The position numbers and the translations under genes were made by a program. The notes under the pieces are model-generated. The model was not told the origin of the DNA. It saw only the letters and a program-made list of their open reading frames with translations, and ran no database searches. A DNA stretch of 64,000 nt. Source: a bacterium. GTDB taxonomy: Bacteria > Elusimicrobiota > Elusimicrobia > UBA1565 > UBA9628. The DNA lies in the NCBI GenBank assembly GCA_021822495.1, contig JAKAQO010000004.1, forward strand, positions 1 through 64,000. Reading direction: 5' to 3'. Positions 34,907-42,352 of the stretch are shown in pieces (within the stretch, counting starts at the first letter, position 1; each line of letters begins with the position of its first letter).

Positions 34907-35077
34907 CTAAAACAGAAAGATGGACGCTAAAATCAAGGCAAGGCCGATGAAAAGCTTTTCAACTTCGCCCTCGTTTTTTCCCCATCGGATATAGAAGGCT
35001 CCGAGCAAACTCAAAATGAGCCCGATGAGGCCTTTAAAAGCGCCCCAAGCGGTGAAATGGAGGTTTAATCCAGGCAT
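34907..35077 (-). CDS. Small two-helix membrane protein (56 residues)
   Basis: Reading the minus strand from ATG 35077 gives 56 residues ending at TAG 34907. Two hydrophobic helices are evident: about residues 10-31 (WGAFKGLIGLILSLLGAFYI) and 41-56 (KLFIGLALILASIFLF), joined by a charged loop RWGKNEGEVE. Its ATG overlaps the TAA of the fabF-like gene (TAATG), so it appears to be the translationally coupled last gene of the fatty-acid-synthase operon. No family was recognised. A role in anchoring the enzymes or handling the lipid product is only a guess. Confidence 0.7.
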   Translation of the reverse strand: MPGLNLHFTAWGAFKGLIGLILSLLGAFYIRWGKNEGEVEKLFIGLALILASIFLF

Positions 35078-36381
35078 TAAGGCTCCCAGCGCTTAAATAA
35101 AAGGCAACCGTTGACGTCTCCAAAACCGAAAGACGCTTTGATGACATAGTCCAGCGTTTTGTCGATTTTCTGATGAGGAATACTAGCCGCTATTTTCTGA
35201 ATTTCAGGATGAACCTTCTCGCAGTTAATCGAAGGATGGACATAAGAGTGGACGATTTGGTCCACCACCGCCACCGATTCTAAGGCTCCCGCAGCTCCCA
35301 AGGAGTGCCCAATCATGGATTTCGTTGATTGGATGAGCGGAAATTTAGACGGTTCTAGCTCTAATGCCCGTAACCAACTGCCAACTTCCCGAGGATCTGC
35401 CGAAGTCGAGGTCAAATGCCCATTGATGAGAGAAATTTTTGACGGAGAAACGCCGGAATCCTCAATGACCTTTCGAATGCAACGAATAACTCCTTCCGGA
35501 TTGGGGAATGTCATCGTGCCCCCGTCTCTTTGACCTCCGGAATTGCAATAGGCGGCCACGAGTTCGCAAAGAATCTTGGCTCCCCTTTTTTGAGCCGATT
35601 CTAAACTTTCAAGCCTTAAGACCCCCGCCCCTCCAGCGGGAACAAAACCGCAGGCTCCTGCGCCCATGGGACGCGAACCTTTTTCCGGAGCCTCGTTATA
35701 TTTCGAGCACAAAACGTCTCGCATCGCGTCAAAACCGGACCAGCTTCCGTAATGCGTGCCCTCGGAACCTCCGGCGAACATGGAATCGGCGTATCCTAAC
35801 TGGATATGTTTCCAGGCTTCAAAAATCGCCTCGGTTCCCGTATTACAAGCCGAGCTATTGGAACTGGTTTGGCCGCCAGCCCCCAACAACTTTCCCACCG
35901 CCACCGAAATGGAACTGGACATCACCTGGGGAACGATATCGGTTCCCATCGCCGCGGTCCCTCGCCCCGATTCCTGATTTTTGGCGTCAAAAACGACGGG
36001 AGCCAAGGAATCAAGAATCGTGTCCATTCCCCCGATGCCGGAGCCAATAATGACGCCGGTGTCCCACAAAACGGGAGTATCTCTTTTCCCTTTCACCCAA
36101 TCAATCTCAAGTCCGCTAGAGCGCGCGCACTCAAGAGAAGCCATGACCGCGTAAACCATCGCCTCGTTGATTTTATTGAGCTCGCTTTCGGGGATGACTT
36201 TTAAAACGTCTTCTTCCTCGACCGGCGGAACCCCGCCAATTTGGCAAAGATAATTCATTTCCTTTAGATTCTCTCTAAAAGAGATGCCGGATTTCCCTTT
36301 TTGAAGCGCCTCTCGAAAGTTTTCAATTCCAACGCCGTTGGGCGCAACCGCCCCCACTCCCGTAATGACCACTCTTTTCAT
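35077..36381 (-). CDS. Beta-ketoacyl-ACP synthase II-type enzyme (FabF-like)
   Basis: A 434-residue thiolase-fold condensing enzyme. It starts MKRVVITGVGAVAPNG as FabF proteins do. The Cys-His-His triad is intact: nucleophile Cys in SSACNTGTEAI, NGHLTSTSADPREVG with the first His, and KSMIGHSLGAAGALE with Lys and second His. It elongates an acyl chain. ATG 36381 is set by SD GGAGG and by the ATGA overlap with a 19-codon mini-cistron. The sequence is divergent from housekeeping FabF, suggesting a dedicated product. Confidence 0.9.
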   Translation of the reverse strand: MKRVVITGVGAVAPNGVGIENFREALQKGKSGISFRENLKEMNYLCQIGGVPPVEEEDVLKVIPESELNKINEAMVYAVMASLECARSSGLEIDWVKGKRDTPVLWDTGVIIGSGIGGMDTILDSLAPVVFDAKNQESGRGTAAMGTDIVPQVMSSSISVAVGKLLGAGGQTSSNSSACNTGTEAIFEAWKHIQLGYADSMFAGGSEGTHYGSWSGFDAMRDVLCSKYNEAPEKGSRPMGAGACGFVPAGGAGVLRLESLESAQKRGAKILCELVAAYCNSGGQRDGGTMTFPNPEGVIRCIRKVIEDSGVSPSKISLINGHLTSTSADPREVGSWLRALELEPSKFPLIQSTKSMIGHSLGAAGALESVAVVDQIVHSYVHPSINCEKVHPEIQKIAASIPHQKIDKTLDYVIKASFGFGDVNGCLLFKRWEP

Positions 36382-36437
36382 GGTTTCCTCCTGCACGAAA
36401 TCTGGAACCAACCATTTCTTCGCTTAGGCTCAGTCAT
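36378..36437 (-). promoter_or_regulatory. Repeated 60-base mini-cistron element (copy 1), upstream of fabF-like gene
   Basis: Exactly between the dehydratase and fabF-like genes lies a 20-codon frame (19 residues, beginning MTEPKRRNGWFQ and ending RKP). Its ATG overlaps the dehydratase TGA (ATGA) and its own TGA overlaps the fabF ATG (ATGA). The element matches 51 of 60 bases of 56474-56533, where the same arrangement precedes resB. Both copies can pair TGGTTCC with the SD-bearing GGAAACCA just before the start, so passage of a ribosome could open the downstream start. This mechanism is inference. Confidence 0.6.
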
Positions 36438-36847
36438 GGTTTCACCTCGAAAAATTTTTCATCCGCCAAGGAAATAACTCCGCTAAAAACCGCTTCCCCG
36501 TCCTTGGGCCCGCCGTAAAAAAAAGATTCCGCCTTAAAGTAAAAAAAATCGGGATTTAATTTTCCCTCTTGAACCGAAACTTTGAAAAGGATGGTTTCTC
36601 TCGGACGCACCATCTTCTTAAATAAGGCGTTCTCTATCGAGTGAAACAGCGCCGTTTTTTCTATCTCAGGATTTATCCCTCTCAACAAAAGGGCTCCGGC
36701 CTGAGAAGCCATCTCGACCAATTTAATTCCAGGAACGACGGGGTTTCCGGGAAAATGCCCAGCACAATCTTCTTCCTTCCAGGTATAAATTGCTGACAAA
36801 TGAGAATCCGTTTTTTCCAAAACCTGATCGATAAATCCCCATCTCAT
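36434..36847 (-). CDS. FabZ-like 3-hydroxyacyl-ACP dehydratase
   Basis: A 137-residue hotdog-fold protein. AGHFPGNPVVPGIKLVEMASQAGALLL contains the catalytic His (about residue 31) and the Glu (about 45) of FabZ-type dehydratases. It would remove water from the 3-hydroxyacyl intermediate. ATG 36847 overlaps the reductase stop (ATGA), and its TGA overlaps the mini-cistron ATG. Order in the operon follows the chemical cycle. Confidence 0.85.
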   Translation of the reverse strand: MRWGFIDQVLEKTDSHLSAIYTWKEEDCAGHFPGNPVVPGIKLVEMASQAGALLLRGINPEIEKTALFHSIENALFKKMVRPRETILFKVSVQEGKLNPDFFYFKAESFFYGGPKDGEAVFSGVISLADEKFFEVKP

Positions 36848-37572
36848 AAACGCATCCCGCCATCCACGCTCAAGACCGCCCCGTTGAGATAATCATTCTC
36901 GATGAGATGAGCGACGGCCAAAGCCACGGCCTCCGCCGCCCCAAATTGGCCCAAGGCGATTTCTTGGCGAATAAGATTTCTCGTTTCTGGCCCAATAGTC
37001 TCGGTCATAGCCGTTTCGATAAAACCCGGGCTCACCGCATTGACCCTAACGCCCTTGGGCCCCCACTCAAAAGCCAGTTGTTTGGTCAAGGCCTCAAGAG
37101 CGGCTTTGGAAGCCCGGTAAACCGCGCTACCCGTCAAAGCCTTTTTTGCCAAAATAGAACTGACATTAACAATCACGCCAGAGCCGGATTTAATCATCTC
37201 TTTGGCGAAATCCCGCATGAGAAGAGCCGGGGTTTTAAAATTAACTCCCAAAATCAAATCCAGGGAATCCTCCCGAATATTCAACGCCGGTTCATGCGGC
37301 TTGTCGATGCCGGCGTTATTGACCAGAATGTAGGGGTTTCCTTCTTTAAGGCACGCCTCTAAAAGAGCGCCTCGCCCCACGGAAGTCGAAAGATCGGCTT
37401 GAATCAAAAAAGAATTGGGAATTTCCGAATGCAAGGCTTTCGCCGCCTCCGCGTTGCCTTTATAATGAAGGCCTAGCCGAAGTTCTCCCGAACTTTTTTC
37501 GCTTAAGACTTTCGCAATCGCCCGGCCGATTCCGCCGGAAGAACCGGTAATGACGGCCACATCTTGAGACAT
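36844..37572 (-). CDS. FabG-like 3-oxoacyl-ACP reductase (SDR)
   Basis: A 242-residue short-chain dehydrogenase. The cofactor motif is TGSSGGIG (about 9-16), then NNAG, a Ser in VSSI, and catalytic YRASK; the C-terminus (LNGAVLSVDGGMRL) is typical of FabG. MSQDVAVITG at 37572 is chosen as the start: its ATG overlaps the ketosynthase TAA (TAATG). The longer frame to 37809 only reads through the upstream gene. Confidence 0.9.
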   Translation of the reverse strand: MSQDVAVITGSSGGIGRAIAKVLSEKSSGELRLGLHYKGNAEAAKALHSEIPNSFLIQADLSTSVGRGALLEACLKEGNPYILVNNAGIDKPHEPALNIREDSLDLILGVNFKTPALLMRDFAKEMIKSGSGVIVNVSSILAKKALTGSAVYRASKAALEALTKQLAFEWGPKGVRVNAVSPGFIETAMTETIGPETRNLIRQEIALGQFGAAEAVALAVAHLIENDYLNGAVLSVDGGMRL

Positions 37573-38579
37573 TAGAGGACCTCCATATATCCCCCGCCCC
37601 AGGCAAGCCCCGCGCCCAAGACGGCATAGACGATTTGATCGCCCTTCTTTAGTTTTTCCCAGTTTTGCGCGATGACCGATGGGCATCCCGCCGCGGCGAT
37701 ATTTCCCTGCTCCCGCACGTTTCTCAAATGCCTCTCGGCGGGAAGTTTTAAATGATCCAGAATCGAATTTTGCATGACAAAGTTGGCCTGATGGGCGATA
37801 GTGTAGCAATCCTCGGCGTAAAGCCCTTTTTTCTGCGCGATTTCTTCAAACATCTCGCAGGTTTTGCGAATGGAAAACTCTCGAACCACCGTCCCGTTTT
37901 GACGAAAATGCCCGACCGCGTCAATCACGATATCATCGGCCCCCGCGGATTTAGTCTCAAAAATCATGGGCTCAACCTTCAGCCGTCCCAAGCGCTTAGC
38001 CGACACCACTTCCGCGGCCGCGCCGTCTCCCCAGATATATCCATCCACGCTTTTGGAGGAATAATCCGTTCGCGTCGTGTAGACCGAGGATTGAACGCAG
38101 AGAATAAATTCCGGCAAACGTCCCGGCTCCATATCGCCCACGGTCTTCATGTGAAGAGAAAAGCTGGAACAAGCGGAATTAATATCGCAATGCGGCCCGG
38201 GAAGGGCGCCAATTTCTTTCGCGATTTGATTGGCTAAACAGGGAATCGTCTCAAAGGGCGTGTCGCAGTTGGCAATCACCCAACCGATTTGACTTGGCGA
38301 AATTTGGGCTTGCGCCATCGCTCTCTTCGCGGCCAAGACCCCGAGACTTAACGGCGTCTCTCCTCTGCTTCGGGCGTGTAAAATCGCTTGATCCGGATTT
38401 TTATTTTTCGTTTCACGGATATAGTCAAGGCTTAAAACCGAATAGCGGGAATTAATGCCTAAGCGGGAATCCACCCAATCTTGCCCCTTTTCAAGACCCG
38501 CTTCCCGATGCAAAAAATCGTTAGTGATTTTCGTTTTTGGGAGAGCGCTTCCAATTCCGTGAATGTAGAACGCGCCCAT
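37572..38579 (-). CDS. Beta-ketoacyl-ACP synthase III-type enzyme (FabH-like)
   Basis: A 335-residue KAS III. The Cys-His-Asn triad is present: Cys in INSACSSFSLHM, His in IAHQANFVMQNSILDHL and Asn in EQGNIAAAGCPS. It would start chains from an acyl-CoA primer. The ATG directly follows the TAA of the upstream reductase gene. Together with the FabF-like enzyme it gives this cluster both initiating and elongating synthases. Confidence 0.9.
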   Translation of the reverse strand: MGAFYIHGIGSALPKTKITNDFLHREAGLEKGQDWVDSRLGINSRYSVLSLDYIRETKNKNPDQAILHARSRGETPLSLGVLAAKRAMAQAQISPSQIGWVIANCDTPFETIPCLANQIAKEIGALPGPHCDINSACSSFSLHMKTVGDMEPGRLPEFILCVQSSVYTTRTDYSSKSVDGYIWGDGAAAEVVSAKRLGRLKVEPMIFETKSAGADDIVIDAVGHFRQNGTVVREFSIRKTCEMFEEIAQKKGLYAEDCYTIAHQANFVMQNSILDHLKLPAERHLRNVREQGNIAAAGCPSVIAQNWEKLKKGDQIVYAVLGAGLAWGGGYMEVL

Positions 38580-39560
38580 TTATAGTCCTGAGATCGCTTC
38601 TCCACCGTCAATGCGGAGCACTTCTCCATTGACCCAGGAAAAACCGGGAAGACAAATCTGAAAAATCGTCTCGGCGACGTCTTCCGGCGTCGTCAAACGA
38701 TGGTACGGGTTTCTGAGGCGCGCCTGGGCCTTCATCAAATCAAAATTGGGAATCGCGTTTCCCGCCGGAGTGTCGGTGATTCCGGCTTGAATGACCAGGG
38801 ACCTTGCCCCATAGGGAGCCAGTTCCACCGCCAAGGCCCGGCAAGAGGCTTCCAGGGAACATTTCGCGGCTGAAACTGCGGCGTATCCTTTCCAGGCAAT
38901 CTCGTTTCCCTCCGAAGTCATTGCAATCAAACGGGCTTCTTTGGCTAAGAGCCCTTCTTTTGATAACTCGCGCCCCCATAAAAGGTAATCATAGCCCATC
39001 ATCCAGATCGTACGGCTTAAATCTTCTTCGCTCAGCAAATCCTCGCGATAGGGAATGCGGCTGTCGGCCAAGGTGTAGAGAGCGTCGCATTTCTTTTCAT
39101 GAAAGGCCTCGTTGACCGCTTCCCGCAAGACTTCGAGATCAACAGAAATCTTTCGCTTGGCCAGAGATTCCGCCAGACCTTTTAAAGCCGCGCCTTTAAA
39201 GTCGGGGGTTTTGTCCTCGGCGATAAGCTTACAGGCTCCCGCCGCGACCGAATGCATGAAAAGATAAACGCCTTGCGGCCCCGCCTCTTTGGCGATACTC
39301 TCAAAAACAAGCCCGCGCTCATCTTCGTCAAACAAATTGACGTTGTGAGTGACGAGGCGAACGCCCAAAGCTCGAATTTCATCGAAATGAGGCTTAATCG
39401 CGGTTTCGACCACGCCTTCCTTGTCTTTATGCGCAATAAAAATATTGAGCCCCGCGCGAGCCAGGCGTTTGGCGGCGGCTAGACCAAAACCGGAAGACCC
39501 GCCCAGAATAACCGCCCAAAGATTTTTACCAGCAAACGGCTTTTCTTCTAAATTATTCAT
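38580..39560 (-). CDS. Enoyl-ACP reductase-like SDR (FabI/FabL-type)
   Basis: A 326-residue short-chain dehydrogenase. GGSSGFGLAAAKRLA binds the cofactor. The active site WKGYAAVSAAKCSLE shows Tyr and Lys six residues apart, the spacing of FabI/FabL enoyl reductases and not the usual YxxxK of SDRs. HSVAAGACKL and the C-terminal VNGEVLRIDGGEA also fit. An inserted segment of about 60 residues (near 125-195) makes it longer than FabI (about 260). First gene of the operon: extended -10 TGTTATAAT (39574-39566 on the minus strand) lies 5 bases before the ATG and no SD is seen. Confidence 0.8.
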   Translation of the reverse strand: MNNLEEKPFAGKNLWAVILGGSSGFGLAAAKRLARAGLNIFIAHKDKEGVVETAIKPHFDEIRALGVRLVTHNVNLFDEDERGLVFESIAKEAGPQGVYLFMHSVAAGACKLIAEDKTPDFKGAALKGLAESLAKRKISVDLEVLREAVNEAFHEKKCDALYTLADSRIPYREDLLSEEDLSRTIWMMGYDYLLWGRELSKEGLLAKEARLIAMTSEGNEIAWKGYAAVSAAKCSLEASCRALAVELAPYGARSLVIQAGITDTPAGNAIPNFDLMKAQARLRNPYHRLTTPEDVAETIFQICLPGFSWVNGEVLRIDGGEAISGL

Positions 39561-39677
39561 GGCTTATTATAACATTTGAACTTTATTGAGACCTATTTCC
39601 ATGTCGCAGCTTTGTCATCTCTATTTTACTTGGAGAAACTAGACTTAAGCGGCATAAACATTGCTAGAATAGGCTCG

Positions 39678-40661
39678 ATGCGACGCTTAAGCCAAAGCGT
39701 ATTTTTCCTTTCCAGCTTTTTGCTTTCAGTTTCGGCTTGGGGCCAAAAGGATATCGCCTCCCGCTATTTCAGCTCCGGATGGTCCGCTGTTTCCCAAGAT
39801 ACAACCCTTCCCGCGCTTAAAGCTGTTCCAGTCAATGTCCAAAACCCCGCGCAAACTTTTCAGGCGGCCTATGCGCGGCCCACCCATATTTTCATCACCC
39901 AAATGGCTTATCAAATGTATGCCTCGCATTTTGGCGGCGGAGAAATGAGCCAATATTTGCCCCTCATTGTCAAAGCCTCTTATGAAGAAGATATGCCTTT
40001 TCAAAACCCCTTTGGACAACTTATTCCGGAGCTTCGGCATTTTTGGGATCCAAGGCGCGGGCTCGAAAAAGGCTTGGCCGGATATGACAGCGCGGTTGAC
40101 CGCGCCTACAAGTATTTCACCGGCGGCTACGGCCTGAATGGGAAATATGACAGGGCTTGGTCGCATAAAGGAATCAAGGGACAGGGAATTATTTTTCTTT
40201 ACCGCTCCGGAAACAAGGCCAAGGCTTATGAATATCTGGGGCATGTCGCCCATTTGGTGGAAGACCTGACCGTCCCCGCCCATACCCTCTTATGGCCGCA
40301 TCTTCACGCCATTCCCGGTAGCGACGCCTATGAGACCTACGCGGAAACTCATTTTAAGGAAAACTTTGAGATGCCCACTGGAGATGTCGAGTCCTTTTCC
40401 TCTCTCTACGATCTCTTTAGTCAGACCGCCCGAACGACCCAACAATTCGACGCGGGATTTGGCCCCGGACCGCTGGAAGGCAAAGACGGCACGGTGGATC
40501 AAGGCCGAAGGCGCGCGGACGGGTTTACGAACCAAGAATTAAGACAAGAAGCCCGCGTTCTTTTACCATTAGCGGCAAAAAGAGTCGCAGCGCTTTTTCT
40601 GTACTTTCAACGCCAAGCCGCGAACAATTTTTCCCAGCCTCTGATTCCCACGCTTAAATGA
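39678..40661 (+). CDS. Secreted zinc-dependent phospholipase C-like protein
   Basis: A 327-residue protein. Signal peptide about 1-23 (MRRLSQSVFFLSSFLLSVSAWGQ). Histidine- and aspartate-bearing helices THIFITQMAYQMY, LRHFWDP, HVAHLVEDLTVPAHTLLWPHLH and DAYETYAETHF resemble the metal ligands of the zinc-dependent phospholipase C/S1-P1 nuclease fold. It probably cleaves phospholipids or related phosphodiesters outside the cytoplasm. Extended -10 TGCTAGAAT (39662-39670) ends 7 bases before ATG 39678 and there is no SD, so the start is likely leaderless. ATGA joins it to the hydratase gene. Confidence 0.72.
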   Translation: MRRLSQSVFFLSSFLLSVSAWGQKDIASRYFSSGWSAVSQDTTLPALKAVPVNVQNPAQTFQAAYARPTHIFITQMAYQMYASHFGGGEMSQYLPLIVKASYEEDMPFQNPFGQLIPELRHFWDPRRGLEKGLAGYDSAVDRAYKYFTGGYGLNGKYDRAWSHKGIKGQGIIFLYRSGNKAKAYEYLGHVAHLVEDLTVPAHTLLWPHLHAIPGSDAYETYAETHFKENFEMPTGDVESFSSLYDLFSQTARTTQQFDAGFGPGPLEGKDGTVDQGRRRADGFTNQELRQEARVLLPLAAKRVAALFLYFQRQAANNFSQPLIPTLK

Positions 40662-41464
40662 GTATAGAAAACCCGTCAACATCCACCACCTCAACTCTCA
40701 TTTCCGTTCAAGACCACGGGAGAGTTCGCGTCCTCACTTTCAACCATCCTCCTTCCAACAATCTATCCTTTTCTTTTTTCGACTCTCTCGAAAAAGAACT
40801 GGACACTGCTCAATCAAACTCCAATACTCGTGCCGTTCTTCTCACTTCTGCTATTCCCAAATATTTTTCCGCCGGACTGGAACTCTCGGAGCTGTTTTCC
40901 GCAGAGGAAAGAACGCGAGCGCAGCTTTTCATGCGTCTTGTGGAGATACACAAAAAACTGGCTCGATTCCCCAAACCAACCGTCGCGGCCATCGAAGGTT
41001 CGGCGTTTCTAGGGGGCTTTGTCCTGGCTTTGGGATGCGATTTCAGGCTCATTGCCGAAGAGACGGGGCGAGTGTCTTTAAGCGAAATCCGGCTTGGGCT
41101 TTCGCCGACTCTTCCGCTTATCTCGATTGTCTCTTCCATGAGCGGACGACCGGGTCTCATCAAGGACTTAATCTTAAAAGGAAAAACCTTGCGCGCCGGC
41201 GAGGCTCTTGAAGCGGGTCTTGTCGATCATATTCTTCCCAGTTCTGGTTTCTTTGACGCGGCCTTAAAAGAAGCCGACAAGCTCGCTAAACTTCCGCCCC
41301 AAGCGTTTTTGGCGATTAAGACCTCTCTTCGCGCGGCCGTTTTGGGAGACGAGGAAAAGCTTTGGGAAAAGGGGCTTGAAGAATTCAACGCCCTCTTTAG
41401 CGGCGAAGAAGCTCAAGAAGGCATCCGCGCAATGTTTGAAAAGAGAAAACCGCGATGGGAATAA
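40658..41464 (+). CDS. Enoyl-CoA hydratase/isomerase family protein
   Basis: A 268-residue crotonase-fold protein. RVLTFNHPPSNNLS at the N-terminus, FSAGLELSEL (oxyanion loop), EGSAFLGGFVLALGCDFRL (second oxyanion loop and hexamer contact) and LSEIRLGLSPTLP with the catalytic Glu position are visible. It probably hydrates or isomerises an enoyl-CoA. It overlaps both neighbours (4 and 10 bases), forming an operon with the SDR. Confidence 0.88.
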   Translation: MSIENPSTSTTSTLISVQDHGRVRVLTFNHPPSNNLSFSFFDSLEKELDTAQSNSNTRAVLLTSAIPKYFSAGLELSELFSAEERTRAQLFMRLVEIHKKLARFPKPTVAAIEGSAFLGGFVLALGCDFRLIAEETGRVSLSEIRLGLSPTLPLISIVSSMSGRPGLIKDLILKGKTLRAGEALEAGLVDHILPSSGFFDAALKEADKLAKLPPQAFLAIKTSLRAAVLGDEEKLWEKGLEEFNALFSGEEAQEGIRAMFEKRKPRWE

Positions 41465-42291
41465 GCGCTCTTTTTTCCCCGGAACTTCTGAAAGGAAAAG
41501 TTGCAGTCATTACCGGAGGCGGGACGGGAATTGGCAAAGTCATCGCGGAAGACTTTGCCCGGCACGGCGCCAAAATCGCCCTTGTATCCAGGAACCTCGA
41601 ACGCCTCAAAGAAACTGCTTTTGAAATTCAGAAATTAGGCCAAGAATCAGAAGCTTTCGCCTGCGACGTCTCTGAATCCGATCAGGTGCGCGCCGCCGTC
41701 AAAGCAATCATCGCACAATTTGGGCGCGTGGATATTTTAGTTAACAACGCCGCCGCCAATTTTATCCGTCCTTCGGAAAAACTGACCTCGGTGCGCTGGA
41801 AGAAAGTCATCGATATCGTCCTCAACGGAACTTTCTACTCAAGCCTTGAATTTGGAAAAACGATGCTCGCTCAAAAAAGCGGCCGCATTATTAATCTCGT
41901 CGCCGCTTACGCCTGGACCGGAGCCCCGGGCCTAGCCCCCTCCGCTTCGGCCAAGGCCGGAGTCGTCGCACTGACTAAAACCCTGGGAGCGGAATGGGCG
42001 AACCGCGGGGTTCTTGTCAACGCCATCGCCCCCGGCCCCATTGATACTCCCCAGACCCGAGAACGCCTTTGGCCGACTCCTGAAATGGAAAAACAAATTC
42101 TTTCCAGCATCCCTCTTGGGAAATTTGGAACGGAAGAAGATGCGTCGGCCCTCGCTCTTTTTCTGGCCTCCGAACTGGGGCGCAATATCGCAGGAGAGAT
42201 TATCACTTCTGATGGAGCGCAAAGCCTCGGGCGCGGCGCGATGGACATTCTCAACTCATTCAAAAAAGGGGACAGTCCCCTTTTCTCATAA
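41455..42291 (+). CDS. SDR resembling 2,4-dienoyl-CoA reductase
   Basis: A 278-residue short-chain dehydrogenase. TGGGTGIGKVIAEDFARHGA binds NADP(H). NNAAANFIRPSEKLTS and DIVLNGTFYSS are typical of the 2,4-dienoyl-CoA reductase group. The usual catalytic Tyr is replaced (LAPSASAKAG), as in that subfamily, while Lys remains. With the hydratase it could act on unsaturated acyl-CoAs. The final residues KKGDSPLFS come from a palindromic repeat at the gene's end, so the natural C-terminus has been altered by that element. Confidence 0.82.
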   Translation: MGISALFSPELLKGKVAVITGGGTGIGKVIAEDFARHGAKIALVSRNLERLKETAFEIQKLGQESEAFACDVSESDQVRAAVKAIIAQFGRVDILVNNAAANFIRPSEKLTSVRWKKVIDIVLNGTFYSSLEFGKTMLAQKSGRIINLVAAYAWTGAPGLAPSASAKAGVVALTKTLGAEWANRGVLVNAIAPGPIDTPQTRERLWPTPEMEKQILSSIPLGKFGTEEDASALALFLASELGRNIAGEIITSDGAQSLGRGAMDILNSFKKGDSPLFS

Positions 42292-42352
42292 TCTTAAGGT
42301 CGGGACAGCGCCGTCCGCAAGAATTATGAAGAAGAGGCGCAGTCCCCTTTTT
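42263..42352. repeat. REP/MITE-like palindromic element between convergent genes
   Basis: An 11-base terminal inverted repeat, AAAAAGGGGAC (42263-42273) and GTCCCCTTTTT (42342-42352), encloses an inner hairpin (TCATAATCTT at 42286-42295 with AAGAATTATGA at 42319-42329, one bulge). At its left end there is also a compact palindrome AAAAGGGGA-CAG-TCCCCTTTT (42264-42284). It supplies the stop codons of both flanking convergent genes and probably terminates both transcripts. A related palindrome lies at 44156-44176. Confidence 0.7.

Noticed and set aside
36844-37809. Longer FabG-like frame starting at 37809
   Set aside because: The extra 79 residues are an out-of-frame reading of the ketosynthase gene and have no SDR character; the coupled ATG at 37572 fits the family start.
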